Assembly (NCBI GenBank): GCA_963838885.1
Contig: CAWITB010000020.1
Coordinates: 78,852 to 142,851 of the forward strand
Direction of reading: 5' to 3'
From: JAICMB01 sp963838885
Lineage (GTDB): Bacteria; Acidobacteriota; Terriglobia; Bryobacterales; Bryobacteraceae
Length of the DNA stretch: 64,000 nt
Under the pieces are notes generated by a model. The model had not been told where the DNA came from, ran no database searches, and saw nothing but the letters and a program-made list of their open reading frames with translations. Of this stretch, positions 27,360-36,490 are shown one piece after another (positions within the stretch are counted from its first letter, which is position 1; the number at the start of each line of letters is the position of its first letter). A program made the translations under genes and the position numbers.

Positions 27360-28766
27360 ATGACCTATGACCTCATCGTCATCGGGAGCGGTCCCGGTGG
27401 CTACTCGGCGGCCGTTCGCGCGGGACAATACGGGCTCAAGACCGCCATCATCGAAAAGGATCCAAAACTCGGCGGGACGTGCCTGCATGTCGGCTGCATT
27501 CCGACTAAGGCGCTCCTTCATACGGCCGACGTGTGGGAGTATTTCAAGCACGCCGAAGAGCAGGGATTCAACGTTGAGAATCCGAGCATCAACTATCCCA
27601 AGGCTCTGGATCGCAAGAATAAGATCGTCGCCAAGCATGCCAAGGGCGTCGAATTTTTAATGAAGAAGAACAAGGTCGATTGGATCAAGGGCCATGGCAA
27701 ACTGCTGCCCGCCTCCGGGGAGCTGCATAAGGTGGAGGTGACCAACGGCAAGGGGCCGCGCACGCTCGAAACCAAGAACGTAATCGTGGCGACCGGTTCG
27801 GAGGCGCGCATGCTGCCCGGCTTGACGGCCGACGCCAAGACCATTCTCACCAACATCGAGATCCTCGATCTTCCCTCCATTCCGAAGACCATGCTGATCA
27901 TCGGCGCCGGAGCCGTGGGCGTGGAGTTCGCATCCATCTTCAACCGCTTCGGCACGAAGGTCACGATTCTTGAGATGCTGCCGCGTCTGGTACCCGTTGA
28001 AGACGAAGAAATCTCAAAAGAGCTCGAGCGCGTTTTCAAGAAGACCGGGATCCGTTGCGAGACCGGCGCTAAGGCCGAAAATATCGTCAAGACGGATAGC
28101 GGCGTGAAGCTCACGGCCACGCTCGCCAACGGCAAGCGCGAGGAGATGGAAGCCGAAACACTTCTGGTCGCGATTGGCCGCAAGCCGAACACGGAAGGCA
28201 TCGGTCTCGAAAATACGAAAATCGAGCTGGACCGCGGTTTCATTAAGGTCGATCCCTACCAGCAGACCGGCGAGCCCGGCATCTATGCCATTGGCGACAT
28301 CGTCGCGGGAACCCCGCAGCTCGCGCATGTCGCCTCGATGCAGGCCGCCGTTTCCGTCGCGCACATGGCCGGCAAACCCGTCCGCCCACTCAACCGCAAC
28401 CGCATCCCGGGCGCGACTTACACCGATCCTGGCATCGGCAGCGTGGGATTGACCGAAGCCCAGGCGCAGGCGCAGGGATTCAAGGTAAAGACCGGCAAGT
28501 TCCCTTTCAGCGCCAACAGTAAGGCCAGCATTCTCGGCAGCCATGACGGCTTTGTCAAGATCATCGCTGATGAAACGTTCGGCGAGATTCTGGGCGTCCA
28601 CATCATTGGTCCGCAAGCGTTCGAACTCGTATCCGAAGCCGTTGCCGCCATGGAAGCGGAAGCTACGGTGGAGACCATGATGAGCACGATTCACGCCCAC
28701 CCCACGCTCTATGAAGCCATGGGCGAGGCGTTTAACAACGTCTATGGTCTCGCCATTAATGTCTAA
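27360..28766 (+). CDS. lpdA: Dihydrolipoyl dehydrogenase (E3)
   Basis: 468 residues, full length. FAD-binding GSGPGGYSAA at residues 9-18, redox-active disulfide GGTCLHVGCIPTK with Cys41 and Cys46, NAD-binding GAGAVGVEFASIF, and the C-terminal active-site AIHAHPTLYEAMGEA supplying the His-Glu pair. It reoxidises dihydrolipoamide on the E2 subunit and makes NADH. First gene of an apparent operon with lipB, an E2 and a DUF1572 gene. No E1 gene is in the window, so E1 must lie elsewhere. Confidence 0.96.
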   Translation: MTYDLIVIGSGPGGYSAAVRAGQYGLKTAIIEKDPKLGGTCLHVGCIPTKALLHTADVWEYFKHAEEQGFNVENPSINYPKALDRKNKIVAKHAKGVEFLMKKNKVDWIKGHGKLLPASGELHKVEVTNGKGPRTLETKNVIVATGSEARMLPGLTADAKTILTNIEILDLPSIPKTMLIIGAGAVGVEFASIFNRFGTKVTILEMLPRLVPVEDEEISKELERVFKKTGIRCETGAKAENIVKTDSGVKLTATLANGKREEMEAETLLVAIGRKPNTEGIGLENTKIELDRGFIKVDPYQQTGEPGIYAIGDIVAGTPQLAHVASMQAAVSVAHMAGKPVRPLNRNRIPGATYTDPGIGSVGLTEAQAQAQGFKVKTGKFPFSANSKASILGSHDGFVKIIADETFGEILGVHIIGPQAFELVSEAVAAMEAEATVETMMSTIHAHPTLYEAMGEAFNNVYGLAINV

Positions 28767-28904
28767 CCGCTCGCCGGGGGAACCAATGCCGTTCGGAAGC
28801 CGCTCCCTTGCGGCCGCGGCCCGGTTCCGGATCGGCCGCGGCTGGGGATGCGTTCCAACCCGCGTTCCGTTTCCAACCCGCGCTCTTTTCCGAGCCGCGA
28901 CCCC

Positions 28905-29582
28905 ATGACAAGCCGTAAGTGCGAATTTCGCGACCTCGGCCGTGTTCCCTATGAGGACGCGCTCGCCATTCAGAAAGAGCTTATCGAGCGGCGCAAGCGC
29001 GGCGAAATTCCCGATCAGTTGCTCGTCGTCGAGCATCCTCACGTCATCACACTCGGACGCAACGGGCATCTTGAAAACCTGCTCGCGAGCGAAGAGATTC
29101 TTCGGCGCAGCGGCATTTCCTTTTACCACTCCGACCGCGGCGGCGACATCACCTATCACGGACCGGGCCAGATCGTCGGGTATCCCATTTTCGACTTACG
29201 CGAATGGAAGCGCGACGTCGTCGCCTACGTGCGCGCGATGGAGCAGGCCATGATCGGCGCGCTGGCGGAGTTCGGGATCGGCGCAACGAGCGTACCGGGC
29301 TGTACCGGGGTGTGGGTCGAGGGCCGGAAAATCGCGGCCATCGGAGTCCATATCAGCCGTTGGGTGACGTCGCACGGCTTTGCGCTGAACCACGCGACGG
29401 ACTTGACCTATTTCCAATTCATCGTGCCGTGCGGGCTTCAAAAGCCTGTCACGTCGATGCGCGAGCTGGGGTCCAAAGCCTCTCGCCAAGAGGTCGTGGA
29501 TGCGCTCGCGCGCCATTTTGCGAATCGATTCGATTTGACGCCGGCCGGCGGCAACATTCCGGTACTGGAGACGACATTATGA
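28905..29582 (+). CDS. lipB: Lipoyl(octanoyl) transferase
   Basis: 225 residues from ATG 28905; the upstream in-frame extension consists of a duplicated CCAACCCGCG-type sequence and is not conserved. Family motifs: RGGDITYHGPGQIVGYP (residues 78-94), Lys142 in GRKIAAIGVHIS, and catalytic Cys176 in VPCGLQKPVTSM. It moves octanoyl from acyl carrier protein to the lipoyl domain, here very likely that of the adjoining E2. The stop overlaps the E2 start as ATGA, so the two are probably translationally coupled. Confidence 0.94.
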   Translation: MTSRKCEFRDLGRVPYEDALAIQKELIERRKRGEIPDQLLVVEHPHVITLGRNGHLENLLASEEILRRSGISFYHSDRGGDITYHGPGQIVGYPIFDLREWKRDVVAYVRAMEQAMIGALAEFGIGATSVPGCTGVWVEGRKIAAIGVHISRWVTSHGFALNHATDLTYFQFIVPCGLQKPVTSMRELGSKASRQEVVDALARHFANRFDLTPAGGNIPVLETTL

Positions 29583-31054
29583 CCGACATAGTCATGCCCC
29601 AGATGGGCGAAAGCATCGTGGAAGGCACGCTGACGAAGTGGCTGAAGAAGCAGGGTGAGCGCATCGAGCGCGACGAACCGCTGTTCGAAATTTCGACCGA
29701 CAAGGTCGATACTGAAATTCCCGCGCCCTCGGCCGGCGTGTTAGGCGAGGTACTGGTGCCGGAAGGAACGACGGTGGCGATCGGTACCGTGGTGGGGCGC
29801 ATCGACGATGCCGGAGGCAATGGCGCCTCGCCGGCCGCAGCTCCCGCTGCAACAGGGGAAGCGAAGCCGGCGCAGCCCGCGACGCAAGCCGCGCCGCCGC
29901 CCGAAAAACCTTCGCCCGCCGAAGTCGGCCCGTCGGCGGTGGCCGCCGGCGCACAGCCCACGGCGCCGCCCGCATCCACGCTGCATGAACCCGTGGCGCA
30001 AAGCGCCGGACCCTATCCTATCCCGGCGCCGGAGCCGGAACAGCCCTCCGAACCGGAGCATCCTTCGGGTCCGCTCTCGCCGCTGGTTCGCAAAATGGCG
30101 CGGCAATACAACATCGATTTGCGGCAGGTCAGAGGAACGGGCTCGGGCGGACGCATCACCAAGCAGGACATTGAATCCTATATGTCGGCGCAGGGCGCGC
30201 GCACTATTTCGCAAGCGGCACAACCGCAGGCCCCGCAAACGCAGACAGCGCAAGCGCCGCAGGCTCCGCCACAGCCGAGGCCGCAACCGCAGCAGGCGCA
30301 ACAGCCGCAATTCCAGCCCGAGCCGACGGCTCCTCCGCTGCCGCGCGCCGAGATGCCGCATACGCGCATCGAGCCGATGTCGACCATGCGGACGCGCATC
30401 GCCGAGCACATGGTGATGAGCAAGCGCACCTCCGCCCACGTCACCACCGTGCACCGCGTGGACATGACCAAAGTCGCGAAAGCGCGCGAGCGGGCGAAGG
30501 CCGAATTCCAGGCGCGCCACGGCTTCTCGCTCACTTACCTGTCGTTCGTCACTCGCGCGGCCACCGAAGCGCTGCGAGCCTTTCCCATCGTCAACGCCTC
30601 CATCGACGGCAACAATATTGTTTATCACAACGACATTAATATCGGGATCGCGGTGGCGCTCGATGGCGGCAACGGCCTTATCGTGCCCGTGATCCGCAGC
30701 GCCGACGAGCGCAACGTCACAGGCTTGCAGCGCGCCATCGTCGATCTCTCGACCCGCGCGCGCTCGCGCCAGCTCAAGCCCGACGAGGTTCAGTCGGGGA
30801 CGTTTTCCATCACGAATTTCGGCAGCTTCGGCAGCATCTTCGCCACGCCTGTTATCAACCAGCCCCAGGTCGCCATTCTCGGCGTCGGCGCGGTTGAAAA
30901 AGTTCCCGTCGTGATCGACGATGCCATCGGAATCCGCTCGCAGTGCTATCTGGCGCTGACATTCGATCACCGTCTCATCGACGGCGCGCTGGCGGATCAA
31001 TTCACGGCGCGAGTCAAATCGATTCTCGAGAACTGGTCGGAGGAGGTCTTATGA
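29579..31054 (+). CDS. Dihydrolipoamide acyltransferase (E2) of a 2-oxoacid dehydrogenase complex
   Basis: 491 residues. One lipoyl domain (1-80, lipoyl lysine Lys42 in STDKVDTEIPAP), a linker very rich in Ala, Pro and Gln, a peripheral-subunit-binding domain (about 163-200, SPLVRKMARQYNID), a second Ala/Pro/Gln linker (205-255), and the catalytic core with the motif DHRLIDGA (His464, Asp468). The type (pyruvate, 2-oxoglutarate or branched-chain) is not certain; overall it resembles the branched-chain/2-oxoglutarate group of Acidobacteria and Actinobacteria. Start overlaps the lipB stop and its own stop overlaps the next start, both as ATGA. Confidence 0.93.
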   Translation: MTDIVMPQMGESIVEGTLTKWLKKQGERIERDEPLFEISTDKVDTEIPAPSAGVLGEVLVPEGTTVAIGTVVGRIDDAGGNGASPAAAPAATGEAKPAQPATQAAPPPEKPSPAEVGPSAVAAGAQPTAPPASTLHEPVAQSAGPYPIPAPEPEQPSEPEHPSGPLSPLVRKMARQYNIDLRQVRGTGSGGRITKQDIESYMSAQGARTISQAAQPQAPQTQTAQAPQAPPQPRPQPQQAQQPQFQPEPTAPPLPRAEMPHTRIEPMSTMRTRIAEHMVMSKRTSAHVTTVHRVDMTKVAKARERAKAEFQARHGFSLTYLSFVTRAATEALRAFPIVNASIDGNNIVYHNDINIGIAVALDGGNGLIVPVIRSADERNVTGLQRAIVDLSTRARSRQLKPDEVQSGTFSITNFGSFGSIFATPVINQPQVAILGVGAVEKVPVVIDDAIGIRSQCYLALTFDHRLIDGALADQFTARVKSILENWSEEVL

Positions 31055-31572
31055 TCGAGGCCATATTTTTGAAATTCTCCTCGGAGAAATTGGCGCAGTT
31101 GCGCACCAGAATTCACGACTGCCTCGTACGCCTCACCGAAGACCAGATCTGGATGCGCAACTCGGAGCAGGAAAACTCGCTCGGCAATCTGACGCTGCAT
31201 CTCTCCGGCAATGTGAAGCAGTGGATCGGCCACGGCATCGCGGGACAGGAAAACACGCGCGACCGCGACGCCGAGTTCGCCGCCCGGGGCGGGCTCGACA
31301 GAACGGCCCTGTTAGCCAAGCTGGACGAATCCGTCGATGCGGCGGTCGCGACCATCGCCGCGCTTCCGCCCGATCGCCTGATGCAAAAGGTAACCATTCA
31401 GAATTACAATCTGACAATGCTCGAAGCCATCTACCATGTAGTCGAGCATTTCGCGCAACACACCGGCCAGATCGTCTTCGCGACTAAGCTTCTGACCGGC
31501 TCCGACCTGGGCTACTACGCCCATCTCAGTCAGCCGCGTCCCGTTGCGGGACAAGGCGGGACGATGCCGTAG
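31051..31572 (+). CDS. DinB-like protein, DUF1572 family
   Basis: 173 residues. Helical bundle protein with LGNLTLHLSGNVKQWIGHGI in the first half and VVEHFAQHTGQIVFATKLLT in the second. Spaced histidines (in the LHLSGN and EHFAQHTGQ segments) match the three-histidine metal site of the DinB/YfiT fold. Proteins of this family are often thiol S-transferases or have unknown activity. Start overlaps the E2 stop by 4 bp (ATGA), so it is the last gene of the lpdA operon; no functional reason for the link is apparent. Confidence 0.82.
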   Translation: MIEAIFLKFSSEKLAQLRTRIHDCLVRLTEDQIWMRNSEQENSLGNLTLHLSGNVKQWIGHGIAGQENTRDRDAEFAARGGLDRTALLAKLDESVDAAVATIAALPPDRLMQKVTIQNYNLTMLEAIYHVVEHFAQHTGQIVFATKLLTGSDLGYYAHLSQPRPVAGQGGTMP

Positions 31573-31662
31573 ATCCCCGCGGTGGATAGCGCGTCGGCGC
31601 CGGCAAAGACAGCGTATTAGACCTTTGGTAAAGTCGACGCGGCGGGAACGTACGCGCCAGCT

Positions 31663-32205
31663 ATGAGCCGAAAGCGGACTGAACCCAAGATCGCACCTTG
31701 GCCCAACTCCACTTTCGCTCTGAAAACGCGCTGGGAAAATTGGGGAACGGTCAAGCATTTCTGGGTTTATTTAGAGCGCCGCGCGGCGGCCAAGTTCGGC
31801 CGCCTGGAGGCCATGCACGGAATTGTTTCTTCGCGGCGCTCCAAGAGGAACGCCGATCCGCTCTTCGCATCCGCGCGCTACCGCAAGGCGGTGTTGGATC
31901 GAGCGCGGGAAGTGTTTGAGCTCGCGGGCGTGCCGGAAGATCAAGCGAGCGGCTTCATGGACGGCAATTCGCAAGAATTCCCCGCTCCCACCGCCGAGGA
32001 GTTGTTTTTAGAGAGCATCAATGGCGCGGTAGCGACGATGGTTTTGGGAGAAAGAAATAAAGAGTTGAGCTACTATCGCACGGGCGTCCCCGAACTCGAC
32101 GGAGCGGACATGCAGCTCTTTAAGCAATGCCTCGAAGAATGGAAGACCCGGATGAAAGACCAACCCGCGCGAGATCGAAAATTTCCAAAAAGCGGCATTT
32201 TCTGA
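31663..32205 (+). CDS. Hypothetical protein
   Basis: 180 residues. Composition is normal (Lys, Glu, Phe, Trp present) and it ends with a charged helix (LFKQCLEEWKTRMKD). The motif FELAGVPEDQASGFMDGNSQ suggests a globular helical protein. No family recognised, no signal peptide and no membrane helix. It follows the DUF1572 gene after 90 bp on the same strand and ends before the rpoD terminator. Confidence 0.55.
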   Translation: MSRKRTEPKIAPWPNSTFALKTRWENWGTVKHFWVYLERRAAAKFGRLEAMHGIVSSRRSKRNADPLFASARYRKAVLDRAREVFELAGVPEDQASGFMDGNSQEFPAPTAEELFLESINGAVATMVLGERNKELSYYRTGVPELDGADMQLFKQCLEEWKTRMKDQPARDRKFPKSGIF

Positions 32206-32243
32206 CGCGGGTTACTCTAAGAGGCCGAGGCCCTCGCTTACAA

Positions 32244-32270
32244 GAAAATGGCCGGGCGCTGGGCCCGGCC
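32244..32270 (-). terminator. Rho-independent terminator of rpoD
   Basis: On the minus strand, 28 bp after the rpoD stop: stem GGCCGGGC / GCCCGGCC with a 5-base loop (32250-32270), followed by ATTTTCTTG. Classic intrinsic terminator. Confidence 0.85.
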
Positions 32271-32298
32271 GGGTGGAGATGGAAAGGGGACTTGGATC

Positions 32299-33873
32299 TT
32301 ATCTTGCGGCTAGCAGCGCGCGCAGATGCCGGGCGCGCTCCGGCGAGCGGAGCTGGCGCAGAGCTTTGGCTTCAATCTGGCGAATGCGCTCGCGCGTGAC
32401 GTCGAATTCCTGCCCGATTTCCTCGAGCGTGTGCTCGCGCTCGCAGCCGATACCGAAGCGCAGCCGGATCACCTTCTCCTCCTTGGGAGAAAGCGTCTTT
32501 AGAATATTCGCCGTCTCGTCGCGGACGTTCGAATCGATCACGGCGTCGACGGGAGATCCCACCCAGCGATCCTCGATCAGGTCGCCGAGGGCGGATTCGC
32601 CGTCGCGGCCCACGGGTGTCTCGAGCGATACGGGGTCCCGCGAAATAGTCTTCAGCTTCTGGACTTTTTCCACCGGAATGTCCATGCGGCGGCTGATCTC
32701 TTCATTCGTCGGCGCGCGTCCGAGCTCCTTCTCAAGCTCTCGCGTCGCCCGCAGGAACTTGTTCATGCTCTCGTTCATGTGCACCGGAATGCGGATGGTG
32801 CGCGACTGGTCGGCTATGGCGCGCGTAATGGCCTGCCGAATCCACCACGTCGCGTAGGTCGAAAACTTATAGCCGCGGCGATACTCGAACTTGTCGGCGG
32901 CGCGCATCAGGCCGATGTTGCCTTCCTGGATCAGATCGAGAAGGTGCAGCCCGCGATTGACGTACTTTTTCGCGACGGAAACGACCAGGCGGAGGTTAGC
33001 CTCGACCAGGTCCTTCTTGGCCCGCTCGGCTTCGATTTCGCCATGACGGATTACCGCGATCGTGTGCTTCAGATCCGCCTGGGACGCGCCCGCGGCGGCT
33101 TCGCGCTTGCGAACTTCGCGGCGCAGCTCGCGGATTTTCGTCTGAATAGCCGCGATAGCTTGCGCATGGGCTTGTCCCTGGGATCCGTTGGCGGGGGCAA
33201 TGGAGCGCTCTTCGAGACGCCGCATTTCCCCTTCGAGATGCGCGATTTCTTCGGCGACATGCTCGATTTCGCGGGTAAACTGCTTCCATTTGGACGGGTA
33301 CCAGGGCGTCGCCCGAATCGCCACGGACATTTCCACAATGCAGCGCGCCAGTTTGCCCTGCCATTTGCGCCGCAGTTTCTTATTGCTGAGAACGATGCTG
33401 TCCAGCTTTTCGACAATTTGCTGGTGCTTTTTGCCCAAGGCCGTTATTTCTAGGAATTGCTGGCGCACTTCGGCCTGGCGCTTCAGATCGGCGGGCGTGC
33501 CTTCCTCGACATCGCCGAGGTCGACGAGGTTGTCCAGTTCCTCTTCACCACGCTTCAGGCGCTCCGCGATTTCCGCCACCAAGCGCTGCACTAACGCCGA
33601 GCGGCTGACCGACTTCTGCATGCGCATCTTGCCGCGTTCCATGCGGCGGGCCAGATTGACTTCGCCCTCGCGCGTGAGCAGCGGAACGGCCCCCATCTCG
33701 CGCAGATACACTCGTACCGGGTCATCCGTGTAAATGGATTCTTCGACCTGCTGCGCTGCCGGGAATTCCTCGTCCTGGACCTCTTCCGGATGGAAGAAAT
33801 TGGCTTCTTCGTCGAATGGGATTCCCAGCGGCTCGTGAGTATCCGCTAAAAATTGATCTTCAAAATGGTCCAC
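32299..33873 (-). CDS. rpoD: RNA polymerase primary sigma factor (sigma-70)
   Basis: 524 residues. Region 1.2 (DDPVRVYLREMGAVPLL) near residue 50, a long non-conserved charged stretch (about 90-280), region 2 (RLVVSVAKKYVNRGLHLLDL and KFSTYATWWIRQAITRAIAD), region 3 (RELEKELGRAPTNEEISRRM) and region 4 with helix-turn-helix (HTLEEIGQEFDVTRERIRQI). Region 1.1 is reduced to an acidic N-terminus. It is the housekeeping sigma factor. The start is preceded by GGAGGTGAG. Followed by its own terminator. Intact, in contrast to neighbouring accessory genes. Confidence 0.95.
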   Translation of the reverse strand: MDHFEDQFLADTHEPLGIPFDEEANFFHPEEVQDEEFPAAQQVEESIYTDDPVRVYLREMGAVPLLTREGEVNLARRMERGKMRMQKSVSRSALVQRLVAEIAERLKRGEEELDNLVDLGDVEEGTPADLKRQAEVRQQFLEITALGKKHQQIVEKLDSIVLSNKKLRRKWQGKLARCIVEMSVAIRATPWYPSKWKQFTREIEHVAEEIAHLEGEMRRLEERSIAPANGSQGQAHAQAIAAIQTKIRELRREVRKREAAAGASQADLKHTIAVIRHGEIEAERAKKDLVEANLRLVVSVAKKYVNRGLHLLDLIQEGNIGLMRAADKFEYRRGYKFSTYATWWIRQAITRAIADQSRTIRIPVHMNESMNKFLRATRELEKELGRAPTNEEISRRMDIPVEKVQKLKTISRDPVSLETPVGRDGESALGDLIEDRWVGSPVDAVIDSNVRDETANILKTLSPKEEKVIRLRFGIGCEREHTLEEIGQEFDVTRERIRQIEAKALRQLRSPERARHLRALLAAR

Positions 33874-34107
33874 TGAAAGCTCACCTCCCGTCCAACCAGG
33901 CCCTCAACTTTGAGACGCGAAAATCCGGCCGCGGGCATTCTCAAAAAATTTGTAGACTACACCTTTTAGGCGCACCCTGGGCGCAACACGGTGACCGAAA
34001 GTTGCACCTGATTATAACATTGATCGTTTTGGAAGTTAAGTCCCTAATTTAAAGATGTTCGGCTTGGCCTTTGGTTTCAATAAACATAGCTCCCGCCCGG
34101 AGGCCGT

Positions 34108-34569
34108 TCAGGAGCGCTTCTGTAACGCCAAGTGCCTCAATTCATTAAGGAAAGCATCCACATCCTGAAAATCCCGGTAGACCGACGCAAAACGCACGTA
34201 GGCGATCTTGTCGAGGTTCCGCAAACGCTCCATCAGCATCTCACCGACCTCGCCTGTCGAGATCTCCCGCTCCGCGCTGTCGGCCAGCCGCGCCTCCACT
34301 TCATCCACGATCGCGGCCAGATTTCCCATGGGCACGGGCCGCTTTTCGCAAGCCTTTAAGAGACCTCCCAAGACCTTCTGGCGGTCGAATTTTTCGCGCC
34401 TCCCATCCTTTTTAACGACCATATAGGGAATTTCGTCGCTACGTTCATACGTGGTAAAACGGCGTTCGCAGCCCAGACATTGGCGCCTGCGGCGAATCAC
34501 GTCGCCTTCCTTGCTCTCGCGCGAGTCGATCACCTTGTCTTCTTTGTGGCCGCAGAACGGGCACATCAT
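34108..34569 (-). CDS. nrdR: Transcriptional repressor NrdR
   Basis: 153 residues. N-terminal zinc ribbon with Cys3, Cys6, Cys31 and Cys34 (CPFCGH ... CLGCERRFTTYE), followed by an ATP-cone domain (YMVVKKDGRREKFDRQKVLG). It represses ribonucleotide reductase genes in response to ATP/dATP. Its start overlaps the stop of the upstream membrane protein as ATGA. No nrd genes are in the window. Confidence 0.95.
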   Translation of the reverse strand: MMCPFCGHKEDKVIDSRESKEGDVIRRRRQCLGCERRFTTYERSDEIPYMVVKKDGRREKFDRQKVLGGLLKACEKRPVPMGNLAAIVDEVEARLADSAEREISTGEVGEMLMERLRNLDKIAYVRFASVYRDFQDVDAFLNELRHLALQKRS

Positions 34570-35681
34570 AGCGGCGAGGCCATGGACCCGGACTCGACAT
34601 CATCCTGTATGTGGCTGATTCGCTTCCAGTTCACGCCCTCATGGAAGGCGAACGCCAGACCAAATGGCACAATTGCGACCCAGCTTAACAGCCACACCAG
34701 AATAGCCAGTCCCGTGGCGGCTTCGAGCTTAATTCCGAAAATTTCGGTAAGGACCAGAACGGCGGCAACCTGTACTCCTCCTCCAATCCCCGGAATTTGC
34801 ACGACGCTTCCGAAGGCGATGAATCCGAGGAAGATCATGACGTCGTTGAGCGCAAACGAGGATGTCGCGGGCAAGGCCCGGAAGAGCGTGTAATATGCCG
34901 CCACGATGATGGCCCACTCGAGGAGCGTATAGCCCACCAGCAGGCCCAGCGAGCGCCTGCCCCGGGTACATTCCATGCCCTGCACGAAGGCCGTCAGCAC
35001 CTTGGCGACGCGAACCTGGAGCTTTGCGGGAAGAAAGCCTATGGCGCTCAGGATACGGCGTTGGGCGGGGATGGCAAAGCTGCGGAAAGCGATTAGAAGC
35101 ACAATGCAGACGGCGCCGATGGAGGCCACGAAATAACCGCCCGTCCGTAGCACCCACTGGAGTGCGGGACCGAGGTGCAGCCCCGCCGGCATGCGCGCCA
35201 GCGCGACTCCGAAGATCAGAAGCACCATCAGCAGGTCGAAGATGCGCTCCAGAAACCAGGCCGCCATCTGCGAGCTGAACGGGACGCGCTCCTTGAGCGC
35301 GATAAGATAGGGCCGCACCAGCTCGCCCGGCCGCCCCAGCGCCACCACGGCGGTAAATCCGATCACCGTGGCGGAAGTCACGTTCCACAGGCGGGGGTGG
35401 GGGCGCAGCGGCCGCAGCATCACCTGCCAGCGCAGCGCGCGTCCGAAATAGGTCAGTAATATCAAGATGATGGAGGCGGACAGCCAGTACCAATCCACGT
35501 TTGTGAAGGTGGCAAAGAAGAGGCCCCACTGAAACCCGGCGCCACGTAACCGGTAAACGCCCGCGCCCACCACTAACGCGACCAAGGCGGCGGCAATCCA
35601 CAACCCCGCGCCGAACTTCCTGGCCGGGGGTCCTTCTTCCATTTTCGTGTTGAAATCAGCCGCTAAATTCGCGTCCGGCAC
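34566..35681 (-). CDS. Flippase-like / lysylphosphatidylglycerol synthase TM-domain membrane protein
   Basis: 371 residues with eight to nine hydrophobic helices. Family landmarks: LTYFGRALRWQVMLRPL, VALGRPGELVRPYLIALKE and GIGGGVQVAAVLVLTEIFGI. These match the UPF0104/YbhN (LPG synthase TM, AglD-like) family, thought to move lipids or lipid-linked glycans across the membrane. It lacks the catalytic C-terminal domain of MprF, so lysyl transfer is not expected. Overlaps nrdR by 4 bp. Confidence 0.82.
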   Translation of the reverse strand: MPDANLAADFNTKMEEGPPARKFGAGLWIAAALVALVVGAGVYRLRGAGFQWGLFFATFTNVDWYWLSASIILILLTYFGRALRWQVMLRPLRPHPRLWNVTSATVIGFTAVVALGRPGELVRPYLIALKERVPFSSQMAAWFLERIFDLLMVLLIFGVALARMPAGLHLGPALQWVLRTGGYFVASIGAVCIVLLIAFRSFAIPAQRRILSAIGFLPAKLQVRVAKVLTAFVQGMECTRGRRSLGLLVGYTLLEWAIIVAAYYTLFRALPATSSFALNDVMIFLGFIAFGSVVQIPGIGGGVQVAAVLVLTEIFGIKLEAATGLAILVWLLSWVAIVPFGLAFAFHEGVNWKRISHIQDDVESGSMASPL

Positions 35682-35839
35682 CTAGCTCCCATTCCCCCTC
35701 ACCCTCTACAATGAATTCTAAACCTTGGAGTTCAGCGAACTTCTTATGATAGATCCTCGTTCTAGTTACTGGAAGGAGGATTCGGGCGCGCGGCGTCCGG
35801 ATCCAGCCAACCCAGCTTGATTCGAGGAGCGACAGGGAA
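35682..35839. other. Promoter-bearing gap between divergent operons
   Basis: 158 bp between the flippase gene (leftward) and the ECF sigma operon (rightward). An A/G-rich GGAAGGAGGA lies well upstream of the sigma start at about 35770. ECF sigma factors usually drive their own promoter, which would be here, but no consensus can be named. Confidence 0.35.
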
Positions 35840-36490
35840 ATGGCCACGGCCGTACAGATTGCAGGCGCCAGATGGAACTGGACGCCTCTCTATGCGGGCG
35901 GGGGCCGTTGTGGATCGGAAGCCTTGGATCTCGACGCTCATCTCGTAGAACGATGCCTGAGCGGACAGGATGCCGCTTGGGAAGAGCTGGTGAAAACGCA
36001 CACGCGCCGCGTGTATGCCGTTTGCTACCGTTTCACGGGCGGCGATGCCGAAGCGCAGGACCTCGCGCAAGAGGTATTCCTGCGGGTTTTCAAGAACCTG
36101 AAAAGCTTTCGCGCGGGCGAGGGTTCCTTCGTGGTCTGGCTGATGCGGCTGACGCGCAATTTACTGATCGACCACTACCGCCGCACAAAACACGACCGCG
36201 TCACGGACTCGATCGAAGATCAGATGCCGATGCTCGAAGAGAAGACCGCCATGATGTCCCGCACCGAAGGCATGCTGGCGGGAAGAGAGGCGAGCGAGCT
36301 GTTGCAGAACGCCCTGGCGAAGCTTTCGCCGGAGCTGCGGGAGACCGTGATCCTGCGCGATATCGAGGAGCTGGAATACAGGGAGATCGCGCAAGTATTG
36401 AACGTGCCGGAGGGGACCGTAAAATCGCGTTTGAATCGCGGCCGCGCGGAATTGGCGCGCGTCCTCAAACGCCATAAGGCGGCGCCATGA
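35840..36490 (+). CDS. ECF (RpoE-like) RNA polymerase sigma factor
   Basis: 216 residues. Sigma region 2 (AQDLAQEVFLRVFKNLKSF, then FVVWLMRLTRNLLIDHYRR) and region 4 (LSPELRETVILRDIEELEYR, then PEGTVKSRLNRGR) are complete; region 3 is absent, as in all ECF sigma factors. The first ~25 residues are not conserved, so the true start may be a little downstream. It heads a five-gene overlapping operon with a zinc-finger anti-sigma factor next to it (4-bp overlap), the usual sigma/anti-sigma pair. Targets probably include envelope functions given the operon content. Confidence 0.92.
   Translation: MATAVQIAGARWNWTPLYAGGGRCGSEALDLDAHLVERCLSGQDAAWEELVKTHTRRVYAVCYRFTGGDAEAQDLAQEVFLRVFKNLKSFRAGEGSFVVWLMRLTRNLLIDHYRRTKHDRVTDSIEDQMPMLEEKTAMMSRTEGMLAGREASELLQNALAKLSPELRETVILRDIEELEYREIAQVLNVPEGTVKSRLNRGRAELARVLKRHKAAP

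Noticed and set aside
28014..29159. 381-residue open frame antisense to lpdA and lipB
   Set aside because: Mirror of two strongly conserved genes in GC-rich DNA; composition (Arg, Asp, Gly, Ala-rich, no family motif) is that of an antisense shadow.
29741..31000. 419-residue open frame antisense to the E2 gene
   Set aside because: Arginine/leucine-rich low-complexity product that mirrors the Ala/Pro/Gln linkers of E2; not a protein family.
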